DNA of 64,000 nt from positions 7,323,001 to 7,387,000 of the forward strand of contig OX344754.2 of the NCBI GenBank assembly GCA_947034885.2. The letters are read 5' to 3'. Under the pieces are notes generated by a model. It made no database searches, was not told where the DNA came from, and worked only from the letters and a program-made list of their open reading frames with translations. The DNA is from Thuidium tamariscinum. Its lineage: Eukaryota; Streptophyta; Bryopsida; Hypnales; Thuidiaceae. This document shows positions 33,986 through 45,284 of the stretch, one piece after another (within the stretch, counting starts at the first letter, position 1; each line of letters opens with the position of its first letter). The translations under genes were made by a program, and so were the position numbers.

Positions 33986-34105
33986 CTTTGCGTATTTGTT
34001 CAACAGAATATGGTGGTTGATTGTGTTCGTTGATTGTGTTCGTATATTAGTGATGCGTTCAATACTAGTGATCTCAATGTTCGGGCACGAGTTAGTGTAG
34101 GCTGC

Positions 34106-35034
34106 ATGTTATGTGTTGTCCTTTTTACTATTTGCTTGGGATCGATATGTTGTGGCTTACCTGTCCAGATTTTCGACATCCATGAAGCGTGCAATGCGGA
34201 GAATGGAACACAGTTCCGATGGACACTTGCGGATGGTCATAACCTTCAGCGCGCAGTATTAACACCTGAGTTGAATGAAATGGTCAAGAACACGCTGCTA
34301 ATCATCAAGCCTGGTTCAATTGTTCGCATACGCGAGTACAGTTTGTATGAAAGTGTTAATCAAGAGCAGAAACGGTAAATTGAATTGGACGATATAGTAT
34401 TTTATTGGATTAGGATGCTAACCAATTTTGCGCGCTCACCTGGAGATTTCGAGTTTTATACACTGGTACTTTTGTTTAACCAAAGGCTCTTGAGTATATT
34501 GTCGTCCGGCAAAGTTCAGAATGATCGAATTTCTTGTTTAATTTGGACACGAGTTGCCGTAATATCTGACTCGATATCTACTTGTGTGCCGCTACTTCAC
34601 TGTTAAGTCGCTTCTAGAATTTTGTAGCCACGCAAGACTATCGTGTTATGAGCATTCACGTTGTAATGCACAAATTCACGGCGTCATTCGCAATCTATTC
34701 AGTGAGATGTTTTTATCAAGTCACACATTATACATTCGGATCTCAGATCTGGAATAAATTTTTATCTTCCATTTTTATCTTCCATTGTTGACAGGCCCGA
34801 TACAGATTAGATTTTTACTTCCACTTGTTATGTATTGCAGGCTTATCAAGATCCCATGATATGGACGTTCCGATGGTCAAATTCGATCTCATTGAACGGT
34901 CTCAAGACTATTTTAACTGGCCTGGGCAAGATGGAATGGTTTGGAAAGAACCGGAAGATTGGGAGGAGGGCAACTGGGAATGGTTGGACCCAGAGGATCC
35001 GCAGATTGAATGGCCAGAACACGATTTTGAATGA
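34106..35034 (+). CDS. RPA1 N-terminal-OB-like small protein
   Basis: The first exon ends at a GTAAAT donor after 34,374. It reads PVQIFDIHEA, TLADGHNLQRAVLTPELNEM and KPGSIVRIREYSL, matching the N-terminal OB fold of RPA70 (VQV.DI..., LSDG...Q.AML..QLNE.V, GSIV.L.EY). The second exon joins in phase if the acceptor is ATCAAG|ATCCC (34,850/34,851): RSHDMDVPMVKFDLIE finishes the fold. It then adds an acidic, Trp-rich tail to 35,034 (DYFNWPGQDGMVWKEPEDW). The better-looking acceptor ten bases upstream gives RLIKIP then stop. The true N-terminus is uncertain: ATG 34,106 gives a hydrophobic start, and CTGTCCAG at 34,163-34,170 could instead be an acceptor. Only one OB domain is present, versus four in full RPA1. 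It could be a real single-domain gene or a remnant. Confidence 0.5.
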
Positions 35035-36109
35035 ATTTTTGCCTTAGCTTCTTCAATCCATGTGCAGCTTGACAAGCACGAATATCCTACATGCTGTTGA
35101 CAACGGTTGTGCCCAGTTTGTGGCCCGCCCAGGTCAACAATTAGCTTCGATGATCATAACTCAACATTTGAGAATAGAGATGTTACGAATGTTTGTTTCG
35201 TTCGTGCAAGTTTTGATAACGATCGAAATTTCACCCAGCCCCGCATCCATGCATGCAGGCCTGTAATCATACCATTTGCTTTTACATTCAACGAACTATT
35301 GAACTACGTTCAAATGTGTAGTTATGCAATTTCAGGCTTAAACAAGATTTGTGGTTTTAGTGCAGGATTATCACATGTCAATTCAAATCTATTCGAGGTG
35401 CATTACAGGTCCTCGATTCTCAGGCACAGATAACTTAATCAACTGCTGCAGCATGGTTTTTCTGAGAGGAATCGATCATTTGCTAACACGAAATACTTTA
35501 GCGCACCTGAATCACGGATTCGTAAGTTAGTAGTTCATCAAACATGATAATACAAGCTTAACACTGCGTGCCAGAGCTCAACATCTAACTTCTTAAATTT
35601 CGGACTTAAGAAAATAGCACAGCTACATCTTGGCTCTTCTACAGTTTCTTTAGAGGTCTGACCTTGACACGTGTAGTGAAGGAACGTTCGGGAAAATCCC
35701 ATCACCTGACAATTCTCTGCAGATAATCGTCACATTGAAGTCACAACATGCCAAGTGCATGTCCAAATTCATTTTCATTCAACTCAAGCGAAAGATTTCT
35801 ATATACAGCTCTGGTGGCATGGGCATAAAAGAACACATCATATTTGCAAAGAACTAATGAGGAAAGGTCGTCTATTCGCCATTCATCAACTTCCAAATGC
35901 AACTGTAAATCGTTAGAAGGAGGACTGAGGTACTCCAATCAAGGTGAATTACTCCTCTCCTTTGTCTAAGCTAAACCTCTACGCTATTAAAATTGATCAT
36001 GTCTACAGGTGTATAAATAAAGATTTGGATTTAAGCCGGATGGACCGGCAGTTGGGGCATACCCAACTTCCTCTTGAATAACACAAACCATTCAAAGCAC
36101 AGCTCCAAA
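35035..36109. other. Intergenic, nothing assigned
   Basis: Moderate GC, no convincing ORF on either strand. It may include the 3' UTR of the RPA1-like gene. Confidence 0.5.
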
Positions 36110-36211
36110 TCAAACCCGAGGAGCAAAGCGGAGGAAGATAAACACCACAACGATAATGGCCGAAAGAGAAACGAAATACTTCAGGTAGGCGGCAACCCTC
36201 TTCTCCTGCAT
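36110..36211 (-). CDS. Possible last exon or 33-aa peptide with one membrane segment
   Basis: From ATG 36,211 the frame reads MQEKRVAAYLKYFVSLSA, then IIVVVFIFLRFAPRV and stop: a positively flanked hydrophobic helix close to the C-terminus, as in tail-anchored proteins. GGCATGCAG|GAG just at the start could be a splice acceptor, which would make this a terminal exon. I found no upstream exon to join. Confidence 0.3.
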   Translation of the reverse strand: MQEKRVAAYLKYFVSLSAIIVVVFIFLRFAPRV

Positions 36212-36795
36212 GCCACGAAGTTTGATTAGATCAGGTTTCAAAATATGAACAATAAGGACACAGATGCTGAAAACGGCCACGGTAGAGTTGAGGCATCAAC
36301 AAGAGATGGAAGGTGTTAATGTACGAGGAGACACTGCTTACTATAACCTGGACTAAAACCTTGCACAAGAACAACCTTGTCGGTACTAAGGTAGAGGATG
36401 CTAAACAGTTTTCCTTCAATATTGATCTACAACCTCTCATTTTGATCGATTGTATAAGAAATCATCCTCCAGAGTGATGAAAATTTGATCTCAACAGATT
36501 TAAATCTTGTGTCCAAAAAAATATATCCAATTCTCTAAAATCAAACTCCTACATATTTTCAAATGCATCAAAAAGAAGAAAATAGCATCCTCTACATTAC
36601 CAGAAAACCCACGTATATCTCCAAGTACTAATCGTCCTATTCTCCGTGAACTCCAGATTTCCACAAGGAAGACAATAATTCCAACAACAGACGAGCGAGT
36701 AAGGTAAGCTCTTCTAGTTCTAATGTGAAATCCAAAATGGCTTATTTAGGGTTAGGAACTAGATTTCTGTAACCTTAGAAGATTGCAATTGAGTC
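36212..36795. other. Intergenic, nothing assigned
   Basis: AT-rich, no supported gene; it should contain the 3' UTR of the kinase gene on the minus strand. Confidence 0.5.
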
Positions 36796-38310
36796 TCAGG
36801 AGATGGGTGTCAGAAATCGAAATTCCACCAGAAAGTACACAGCATGAGCATGTCGGACTAGTATGAAGAAGGAATAAGTTCGCACCACATCTTGAAGGCT
36901 TAACTTGGATTTGGTAAGCTCATAACATATCGTGGAAAATGATGGTCTCTCTTCAGGATGAAACTCCGAACAGCGTTCCACAAGGGGAACCACTCCACAA
37001 GAGTATCCAAAACCGCCTTTCAGGTTTCTCCATTCTCTGCTATCAGTTAATCTCTTTCCACCTGTCATGACTTGATTCTTCCCTCTCGGGTCAAGCCTTC
37101 CGCCATATGCCCAATGTCCTGTCAAAACCTCATACGCCACGACACCAAAACTATAGACGTCCAACTTTTTAGGATACTGTATTAATCCTGCTAGATTACC
37201 GGGACGCGATCGCAATACTTCGGGTGCTGCATATCTGGTGGTTCCACCACTTGGTCTGAAGGAGGCTTCGGTAGACTTGGCATTTCCGAAATCAGAAACC
37301 TTGGCATGAAAATGTCGTACATTCCCTGATACCTCAAATTCACTGAGTAGAATGTTACCGAGCTTAAGATCCCCGTGCACCACCTCTTTCTCATGTAGGA
37401 TCCGCATGGCAGTTGCAATTTGCAACAGAACATCGAGCTTATCCACCCGAGAGAAGCTTAGGCCTGTAAAATTTAACTTGGTTCGTTCAGACTCGTACAT
37501 ACAACGCTGTAGGTCACCATCCAGCAATTCCATGAGTAAAAACGAATCCCTTCGGTCCGGAGAAACAGCTGAACAAGCTGAACGACCAAGTGTGTGAACT
37601 ATGTTTGGATGCAGCATCTTGCTCGTAAAGATGAGTTCATTAGCGAAAGCGTCTTCCATTTTGAAAGATTTCTTGGCGAAGGTGCAGTTTTCCCAAACAA
37701 CCTTCCAAACGGTACCCACGCTGCCTGTACCAATCTTTTTCACCGTAACTAGTTCCGTAGGATCCACAATTCGAGGGTTTACCAACTGTTGTACCGCATC
37801 TCGACCATCCGGAATTTCCAGAAACCTTGCAAGCTCACATTGTGCTCCCTTCTGCCTCCGTTCCTTCAACTTCTCCGTCAATGACATACGCTCCCTAAGT
37901 GACTCCTCAATGACTTGAGAGGGGTAGAATCCCCTTGACCAGTACGAACGACGATAAACTTCCTGCAGCTTCTTCAAGTACCCCTGCCTCTGCAGAACAT
38001 TCCAGCGGATGGTAATCTGGGGTTCACTTCCATCGGTACCCACATCGGTGATCCCCCTTCTAAGTTCATCTCTATCACTGCGACTACGAAAAAGACTTTG
38101 AGAATCCTTTAGAGAGATGGCGATTATGAGAAATGTATCGTCCCAAATCAAGGAGTAATTCGCATGATCGGAAGCAATAACGCAGAGATCTCGAATCTGC
38201 TCCAATTGCCATTCCCGAATATTAGGAGACTTCTTCTCAAGTGTGCCACACATCCTCATAAGTGGCCTTCCTTCATTGGATACTGCTGCAAGCTCGATGC
38301 AGACCTCCAT
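36796..38310 (-). CDS. Non-RD serine/threonine-type protein kinase, 504 aa
   Basis: An intact single-exon ORF from ATG 38,310. Residues 1-185 are an N-terminal region I do not recognise (MEVCIELAAVSNEGRPLMRM), ending in a charged helical stretch. The kinase domain spans about 188-470: glycine loop GTGSVG 194-199, ATP-anchoring Lys 213 or 214, alpha-C Glu 225, catalytic loop VHGDLKLGN 311-319 (Gly replaces Arg before Asp314, so non-RD), DFG 340-342, AAPE 361-364, DVYSFG 384-389, ERPSF 454-458. All catalytic residues are present, so it is probably active. Non-RD kinases in plants are often linked to defence or stress signalling, but that is only a family tendency. The last ~30 residues (YSFFILVRHAHAVYFLVEF) are hydrophobic and may be intron read-through, since GTGCGA follows LQDV. 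Confidence 0.88.
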   Translation of the reverse strand: MEVCIELAAVSNEGRPLMRMCGTLEKKSPNIREWQLEQIRDLCVIASDHANYSLIWDDTFLIIAISLKDSQSLFRSRSDRDELRRGITDVGTDGSEPQITIRWNVLQRQGYLKKLQEVYRRSYWSRGFYPSQVIEESLRERMSLTEKLKERRQKGAQCELARFLEIPDGRDAVQQLVNPRIVDPTELVTVKKIGTGSVGTVWKVVWENCTFAKKSFKMEDAFANELIFTSKMLHPNIVHTLGRSACSAVSPDRRDSFLLMELLDGDLQRCMYESERTKLNFTGLSFSRVDKLDVLLQIATAMRILHEKEVVHGDLKLGNILLSEFEVSGNVRHFHAKVSDFGNAKSTEASFRPSGGTTRYAAPEVLRSRPGNLAGLIQYPKKLDVYSFGVVAYEVLTGHWAYGGRLDPRGKNQVMTGGKRLTDSREWRNLKGGFGYSCGVVPLVERCSEFHPEERPSFSTICYELTKSKLSLQDVVRTYSFFILVRHAHAVYFLVEFRFLTPIS

Positions 38311-39053
38311 GATGAATTAGGTCATTGAGATGTACGGTGTATCCTACGAGAATGACGGACAAATTGAAACTGCAAGGTCGATCTGAGAAAGAGAAGAGTT
38401 CAAAGGATTGTATCTAGCTCTGTCGCCGCTTCAGGACCTCGAAACCAGATGCGGGAAGCTCATAGTCAGTATGAGGAATGGTCAAACAAAATCTGCGTCA
38501 AACTCCTCGATCGAACACAGATAACAATCAGCAAAATCTCACAACCGGCGTGGTAACTGAACCGTCAGCAGTGCAGTGAATCCACATAGATACAGTGCAC
38601 ACAATCAGCACCTTTTGAAGGCAGGAACTCGGACCAACAACATCCAAACGCAATCAGATTAATAAGAAAGGGCGTAAGGAAACTTCTACGACGATTGCTA
38701 TCAAAATTATCAAAATTAACTACAGAAGCCACCGAAGCCTTCCGAGTAGCACCTTTGTTCCAGTAAACTGAAATTCTAACAGTGGCGACATGACATGGTC
38801 TATACGCAGGAACTATCAAGAGCTGACTGGCCTACAAAATTACTTGCTACAATGCAAGTTCAGAACCAGTGATATCGCATTAAGACAAAATTGAGTTGCT
38901 CGAGATCGAGAGCTGTGGAGGAGTCAAAGACGAAAATCAATACAACATCGCTAGAGTTGAGCTTCTGAAGTCCAATTCTGTCGGTAGGCGCCCTTCCTAG
39001 CACTGAAGGTACACCGGGGAGTTCGCGTTGATCCATATAAAAATGAAAAATGA
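38311..39053. other. Kinase upstream region
   Basis: Moderate GC, no supported ORF. The kinase 5' UTR and promoter must lie in its left part. No clear TATA box was found. Confidence 0.45.
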
Positions 39054-39529
39054 AAATCCCAATGGTTGTAATGCTGTGACAAACAATCAACATCCAAATT
39101 TTTAATTTTTTTTCAAAAATATTTAAAATTGAGGAAAATAAAAGCTTCCAAAGTTTATTTTAGAGTAGAGAATCTATAATTGTTCGCAAACTAAATCTCT
39201 TTATAACTTTCGTCGCATAAATCAAAATGGAGTGATTCAAAGATTTATGCATATATGTACATCTAGAAAACTAATTTCAAATTTTTAATTTTGAAAAAAA
39301 AAGTTTTTATAAGAAATTTTTGGGCTGCCTGCCGACCAATGAAAACTACATATCATGCAATAACTTTTTGACCATGTAGTCAAAAGTTATGAAAATTGTT
39401 GGGTCTTAAAGCTACTCCTCGAGCACATATTGTGTGAAAATTTCAATGAAAAAAAATAAAAACTCCATCCGTAGTGAGCTGCCCAAAATCGATATGTTGC
39501 CAAAAAACGCAGTTTGGTCCTTTAGGGGT
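39054..39529. mobile_element. ACCCCTAAAGG-family element, left end missing
   Basis: Ends GGTCCTTTAGGGGT followed by TA. The interior aligns with the right half of 42,369-43,298, including CAAAAGTTATGAAAATTGTT and GGGTCTTAAAGCT. The left terminus is missing; the sequence meets GC-richer DNA at about 39,054. Confidence 0.6.
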
Positions 39530-39939
39530 TAATAAATTTACTGAGAATTACATAAAATTTTCAAGTTATTTACTTATTTTCCCTTCATCAATGAGTTTTT
39601 TTTTACACTAACAATTCTTACATCTTCACAAGCACAAGGTAGACCTTGGTGTTCAATCTACAGACCTTGATACTACAATGTTGCAATAGTGTTTTGTCAC
39701 CTCACCTTTCAAATATGCTTTTTTTTTGCTTTTTGGTAGTCACTCTAACTTGTTAGCCATTAGTTTAATCTACTATGAAGACAAATGTTGAAGTTCTCAT
39801 TAGTTCACTAGAAAATATATCATAACACTATCACTTCACTATGAAATTATATCATTTATATAAACAAATGATGTTCTAGTTTCTTTTATATTTTGAAATA
39901 CATTTCAAAAATTTGGAAAATTTGGACTACTTTCTTTTA

Positions 39940-41566
39940 ATACCTAAAGGACCAAGCCTTATTTTTTGAACCAAAACACTAAAACTACCAATTCTATAGC
40001 AAAGAGTAAAAAAGAGATTTAATTGATTTTTTTTCACATATAACCATAGGATATTATACCTCATTAGTCTAAGAAATTGTGAAAAAAAATTCAGAATTTT
40101 TGACCACACAGATTGCAAGATACTTGCATTTAAAGTGGGAAAAACAAGCTTTTCAGCACATTGCGAGACTGGATTTTTTGACTTTGAACATTTTTAACTT
40201 AAGCACTAAAGAGTTTTGAGCTTTATTTATTTTTAGTAAAAAATTAATTTGAAAATCTAGGAAATAAAAAAAAATTCAAAAAAACTTAATTTTCATTCTT
40301 AAAAAAATTGTTAAGTAGAAGTACATACTAGATAGAAGAAAAATCTAAAATATTAATATCTTTTAGATGGAATTAAAATGCACTAATCCTAATGGTGAGA
40401 TTGTTGTAGCAAGTAAAATAAACCATGAAATTTTATATTTTTTGAAAAATTGCAAAAATTGCATCCAGAATTGAATCCTACAAGTACTTTTTTTCAAGTA
40501 AATGCTCTAATTGCCCGGAAAAAAAGAATGTCCATAACTTTCTCATAACAAATCCAAATAAAATGAATCAAATCTTCCTAGATAGAAAAAAATATAATAT
40601 ATAAGTAAAAAAGTTCAAAAAAAAGGGTGATTGCAAGAAACACATGTCCTATTTTGTGTCACACTACGTGTGCTGATCTGTTTTTTGGCCATAACTTTTG
40701 TGTTTTGCTTCCGATTGACTCAAGATTTGTAGGGAAGGTACTCATAACTATCATAAACCTTCCATAATTTTTTCATAATTTTCAAAAATAGTTTACTATC
40801 CAAAAATAGACCCCGATTGGATGTCACACTTGGCAGTTTAGGGGTTTTTAGTACTATGGAGTACCTTTTTTTAATGATTTTAAGATGAAATTTAGATGAG
40901 ATGGTCTTCTAATAGACTTCTAGCTTTATAGGGAAGGATTTTTAAAAATAATTAATTTTATGTGGTGTGGAGGTCTACAAAGTGAGCTCCCTTCTGCTTG
41001 TATTTTGAAACATATGAAATATTATTTTGGTGGTTTTTTTTGTGAATGACCATCTCCATAAAATTGTTGAAAATGGACACTTTTTATTTTTTGAAAATAT
41101 CTATTTTTGATATTTTTCCCTAATTAAAACATGAAGATATGTATTTTCTGGAGGTTTGGCACTTTTCTTAGAGAATTTTTCTATCCATTTCCTTCGGTGA
41201 AAACCTTCATCTTAGAGGTATATACACTATTTATATTTTTCATATTTTTTTAAAATTAATTTTCTAATTTTAAAGTACTCCCGAAAAAATCAGCCAAACG
41301 CAACAAAATCGGCAGGTGTTTCTTGTATCACCCAAAAATTCAAAAATTTTCTTTGGTGCCTGAACTGCCCGCCGTCCCTTGTTTTGAGCTTATTGGACAT
41401 AACTTTTGTTCCCGGGCATCGATTGAAAAAAGAATTATATTCCCACAAAGATATTTAATTTTTTTATCTTCAAAAAAAGTTTCAAAAATTAGGACAAAAA
41501 TTCAGCCCGTAGGTACTTGCCCAAAATTGCATTTGTCCCCCGAAGGGACAATGGTCCTTTAGGGGT
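39940..41566. mobile_element. ACCCCTAAAGG-family TIR element, E3, with nested insertion
   Basis: TA-flanked; starts ATACCTAAAGGACCAAGCC and ends ATGGTCCTTTAGGGGT. The left part aligns with 42,369 onward (ACATATAACCATAGGAT / ACATATAACTATAGGAT). Subtracting the nested 709-bp element leaves 918 bp, close to E1 (920) and E4 (930). Confidence 0.7.
40625..41333. mobile_element. TIR element, GCAAGAAACAC family, copy 2 (nested)
   Basis: Left GGGTGATTGCAAGAAACAC, right GTGTTTCTTGTATCACCC, inverted with one mismatch. Inserted inside E3; its relative at 22,663-23,402 is similar in size. Confidence 0.7.
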
Positions 41567-41659
41567 TAAGGCACTAAGATGGAATGTTTTTTTATGACAA
41601 CAATATAAAGGGGTAATTGTCATGTCAAAAATGTAATCCAAATTTCACACCTATAATAC

Positions 41660-42368
41660 TAAAGCTTTTTTATCCTTATTATCTTGCATTCAACCAATGT
41701 AAAAAGGTGTAGAAGAATTTTAAGAACTTTGACTACAAAGATTACAATATTTTTGCATTTAAAGTTAGAAAAGGGTATTTTTTGTTTCTATTTAGTTATC
41801 TTAAGGAGTGTTTTATTTTCTTTGTCTCCTCAAGTTTGTTGGATATGTTTTCACCAAAAACACTCCAAAACTACCATTTTTATTATAAAAAAACTAATTT
41901 TAGAAAAAAATATTTTTATACATGTATAATCATAGGATCTTATGGTACACTTGTTAGAAAAAGATGGTAGAAAGTTTTAAGAAATTTCCATTGTGCAAAT
42001 TTCAAGATATTAGCATTTGAATTTACAGAAATCTTCTTTCTAGCTGGCTTTATAAAAAATTGGGCAACTGCACTTTACAAGCTCACATTTGTATGAAAAA
42101 AATGTCCAAAATGGTGGTGCTTCTTTGGATTCATTCTTCTTGGCAAGTTGGCTACATTCTTGAAAATTTTCAAATCATTTGGCATTGTATAACATGTAGG
42201 AAAAAAATAGTGTGTAGAAAAAGTGAAGAATAATTCAAAATACTAAATTGTTAAGATTTATTTATGAAATTGAAAAATAACAATCCTAATTATTGTAATG
42301 TTGTAGTAAAAATCTACACCTAATGATTTTATTTTATTTTATTTTCATAAATAATGAAAATTGAATTA
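41660..42368. repeat. Fragment of the ACCCCTAAAGG family plus AT-rich DNA
   Basis: 41,680-42,030 repeats blocks of the left half of E3/E4 in direct orientation (ACTACCATTTTTATTATAAAA; ATGTATAATCATAGGATCTT). No ends recognised and no ORF supported. Confidence 0.5.
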
Positions 42369-43298
42369 ATCCCTAAAGGTTTTTTACTATGTTTTTACCA
42401 AAAATACTCTATATCTACCATATTTGTTAGAAGTATAATATTTTAGGGAAAAAAAACGTTCTTTGACACATATAACTATAGGATCTTGTTGTAAGATAGT
42501 TAAAGAAGATGTGAAAAACATTTAAGAAATTTTCACCATGTAGATTACAAGATATTAGCATTTGAATTTACAAAAAAAATATTTAGGCCTTGCCAAAAAC
42601 TAGGCAATTGCACTTCATAAGCTCACATTTTTATGAAAAAAAGTCCAATTTGGTTGTAACTCTTTTGATTCATTCTTCAAGGCAAGTTTGCCACACCCTT
42701 AAAAATTTTCAAATCATTTTGAATTCCACAACACATAAGAAAAAAATAGTAAGTACAAAAAAAAAGATAATGATTTGAGATACTAATTAAATTGTTAACA
42801 ATTTCGTTTTAGAATTGAAAAATGTCCATCTCAATGGTTGTAATGTTGTACTAAACAATCTACACCTAATGTTTTTATTTTTTTCCAAAAATATTGAAAA
42901 TGAGTTGAACAAATGCCTTCAAAGTTTATTTTAGAATAGTGAGCCCCAAACCAAAACTCCTTATAACTTTTGTGTCATTAACTAAAATGAAATGATTCAA
43001 AGCTTTCCATACATATATAAATCTAAAGAACCAATTTCAAATTTTTATTTCTCAAAAGAGTAAGTTTCTAAGAATTTTTTTGGATAGCCCAGGTTGCTTA
43101 TCCAACATTGAAAATTACATATCATACAATAACCTTTTAACCATGTGGTCAAAATTTATGAAAATTGTTGGGTCTTAAAGCTGCTCCCTAGGAAAATAAT
43201 ATGTCAAAATTTCAAAAAATAATAATAGAATTTCTAGTTGCAAGTATGTGCCCAAAAATTCTATGTTGCCAAAAAACACAATTTTGTTCTTTAGGGGT
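42369..43298. mobile_element. ACCCCTAAAGG-family TIR element, E4
   Basis: TA-flanked; starts ATCCCTAAAGG, ends GTTCTTTAGGGGT; 930 bp. The best complete member, aligned to E3 on the left and to 39,054-39,529 on the right. Confidence 0.7.
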
Positions 43299-43302
43299 TA
43301 AA

Positions 43303-43690
43303 TAAATGACTTCAAAGTTTATTTTGGAGTAGAAAATCCATAACTTGTAACTTTAATCTCATTAATAAAAAATGGAACAATTCAAATCTTCTTATGTATA
43401 TATAAATCTAAAAACCAATTTTAAACTTCTATTTCTAAAGAAGTTGATTTTTTTAGATTTGTCCTAGTTGCTTGAGTTGAGAAAAAAACACCATATTATG
43501 CAATAACTTTTGAAACATGTGGGTACAAGTTATGAAACTTGTTGGGCCTTAAAGGTATTTCTCATCCACATGTTGTCATTGTTGTGTGAAAATTTCAAAA
43601 AAAATGAATGAAAACTCCATTTGTAGTAAGTTGTCCAAAATTTTTATATTGCCAAATAATGTAACTTGTTCTTTTAAAAATTATCCAATG
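43303..43690. repeat. Tandem duplicate of the E4 right half
   Basis: Repeats about 42,912-43,298 in the same orientation (CTTCAAAGTTTATTTT; TAACTTTTG; GTTGGGCCTTAAAG), with a decayed end TTGTTCTTTTAAAAATTA. Confidence 0.65.
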
Positions 43691-43978
43691 TATAAATTTG
43701 AGTTTTCTTATACCTATTCAAAGTCCTTTTAAATACCCTTCCAATAATAAAATTTCAACTTCTAATTCCAAACCAATGAAAAGTTAGATCTATATTTGGT
43801 AGGACTTATCCTATTTGGATGCATACTTTTATGAATATATTACCCCTTGTATGCTAAAATTGATGATAGTAGACCTAACTTTGAAACTTTCCAATGATCA
43901 CTTGAAATCCATCCATTCATTGATTCACTAGCAAGAAACCAAAGTAGTGTTTGGGGAGAGCCTCTAGTTACTTCATTA
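43691..43978. other. AT-rich spacer
   Basis: Nothing recognised. Confidence 0.4.
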
Positions 43979-44251
43979 AGGCAGGTACACCCAAAAGCGC
44001 CCTGTTCCTAAAAGCGCCATCTACAGTGCACATACATTTCCGAAATCAGTCATGTTCACAGACTGTAGATGGCGCTTTCAGAAACAGACTTTGACTGTTA
44101 ATAACTTTTGCATACGGTATCCAAATCCTGCGTTCTTTGGTGCGTTGGAACATGCTTTCACTTGCCAACAAGACTACATAAAAATTTGAACTAATTAATA
44201 GCAGGAACTAGGCTCAGTATGAATAAGTGGCGCTTTTGGGTGTACCCACCT
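43979..44251. mobile_element. 273-bp TA-flanked MITE, copy 2
   Basis: Same ends and inner hairpin as 27,846-28,118 and in the same orientation; TA on both flanks. The inner arms GCGCCATCTACAGT / ACTGTAGATGGCGC are perfectly complementary here. Confidence 0.9.
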
Positions 44252-45284
44252 TATTAGCCGATGGAATTGGGAGAAAAAACAATTGCAATTTCAAAACATC
44301 GAACAAAAATGGGTGAAAATTTTATAAATTTTCTATGTAGAGGAAAAAATAGAGGAAAGAAAGGATTGGACACTTGAGAAAACCTGGTCCAATATAGACA
44401 ATGAAAAAAAAAAGCCATAAAAATGCAAAAAATATCTTCAACCCTGAATCAGAGATGCTCAAAAATTAGATCCATGGCTTCATTTTCTTCATCACAACCG
44501 GAGTCACCAAGCACCGTACTGTACATGAAGGTTTGGTGTGGCCTCCAGGGGTGAAAATTGAATTTCCACGTCAGATTTTCAAGGGTCCCCACCATGTTAC
44601 ACCATTCAAAAATTGACACGTGGCATTCTTTTCTGATTAAAAAATGACTTAAATTATGCTGAATTGTGTACAATTGTCTGATCTTCATAAATGGTATGAG
44701 AGATTCCTAGTTTTTTTTAATCTAAAAATAAAATGCTATTTAGATTTTAATAATTAAAGTCTACTAATTGATAGAACAATATACTTATTAACCATGTAAG
44801 GTTAAGGTATTTGTATCCATCTATGACTTGTTTGCAATAGTGTCTTATTTTGATTCTTATCTACTAGAATTAGTCGTAAAGAGTGTGCAATTGGAGATAA
44901 GGAGCTGGAGTTTGAAAAAAACACAAGATGAAATTCCTTGAAACTCCAAAATTGAGGTCCAAAAGAGTTTGGTGTTTTCTTTTACTATTATGAATTACAC
45001 CTTCCTCTAACACCCCTATTTCAAACTAGGGTTTCCTTTACAATCAACTCTATTATGTAAGTAACTTTTGAACATGTAAGTCTAGCTGGATGATTTTTGA
45101 GACTTCAATTTTCAACACTTTTGAAAGTTCATAGTTAATATTGTTCATACATTGCTTCTAAGATGAGTACAAAGAGAATCTTAAATCACCTTGATTTCCA
45201 ATAAGATTCAACAAAAATTTAGACAAGTTGGTTATGGAAATTGTATTCATGTATTTATTCTTGTGATTTTAAGTGCAATTACTT
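44252..45284. other. AT-rich intergenic DNA
   Basis: No gene seen; 44,800-45,150 resembles 21,990-22,160. A GC-richer patch at 44,440-44,640 has a minus-strand open frame of 79 codons with no recognisable motif. Confidence 0.45.

Noticed and set aside
34006..34105. Upstream extension of the RPA1-like ORF through TTG 34,034
   Set aside because: Requires a non-ATG start; the extension has no RPA similarity.
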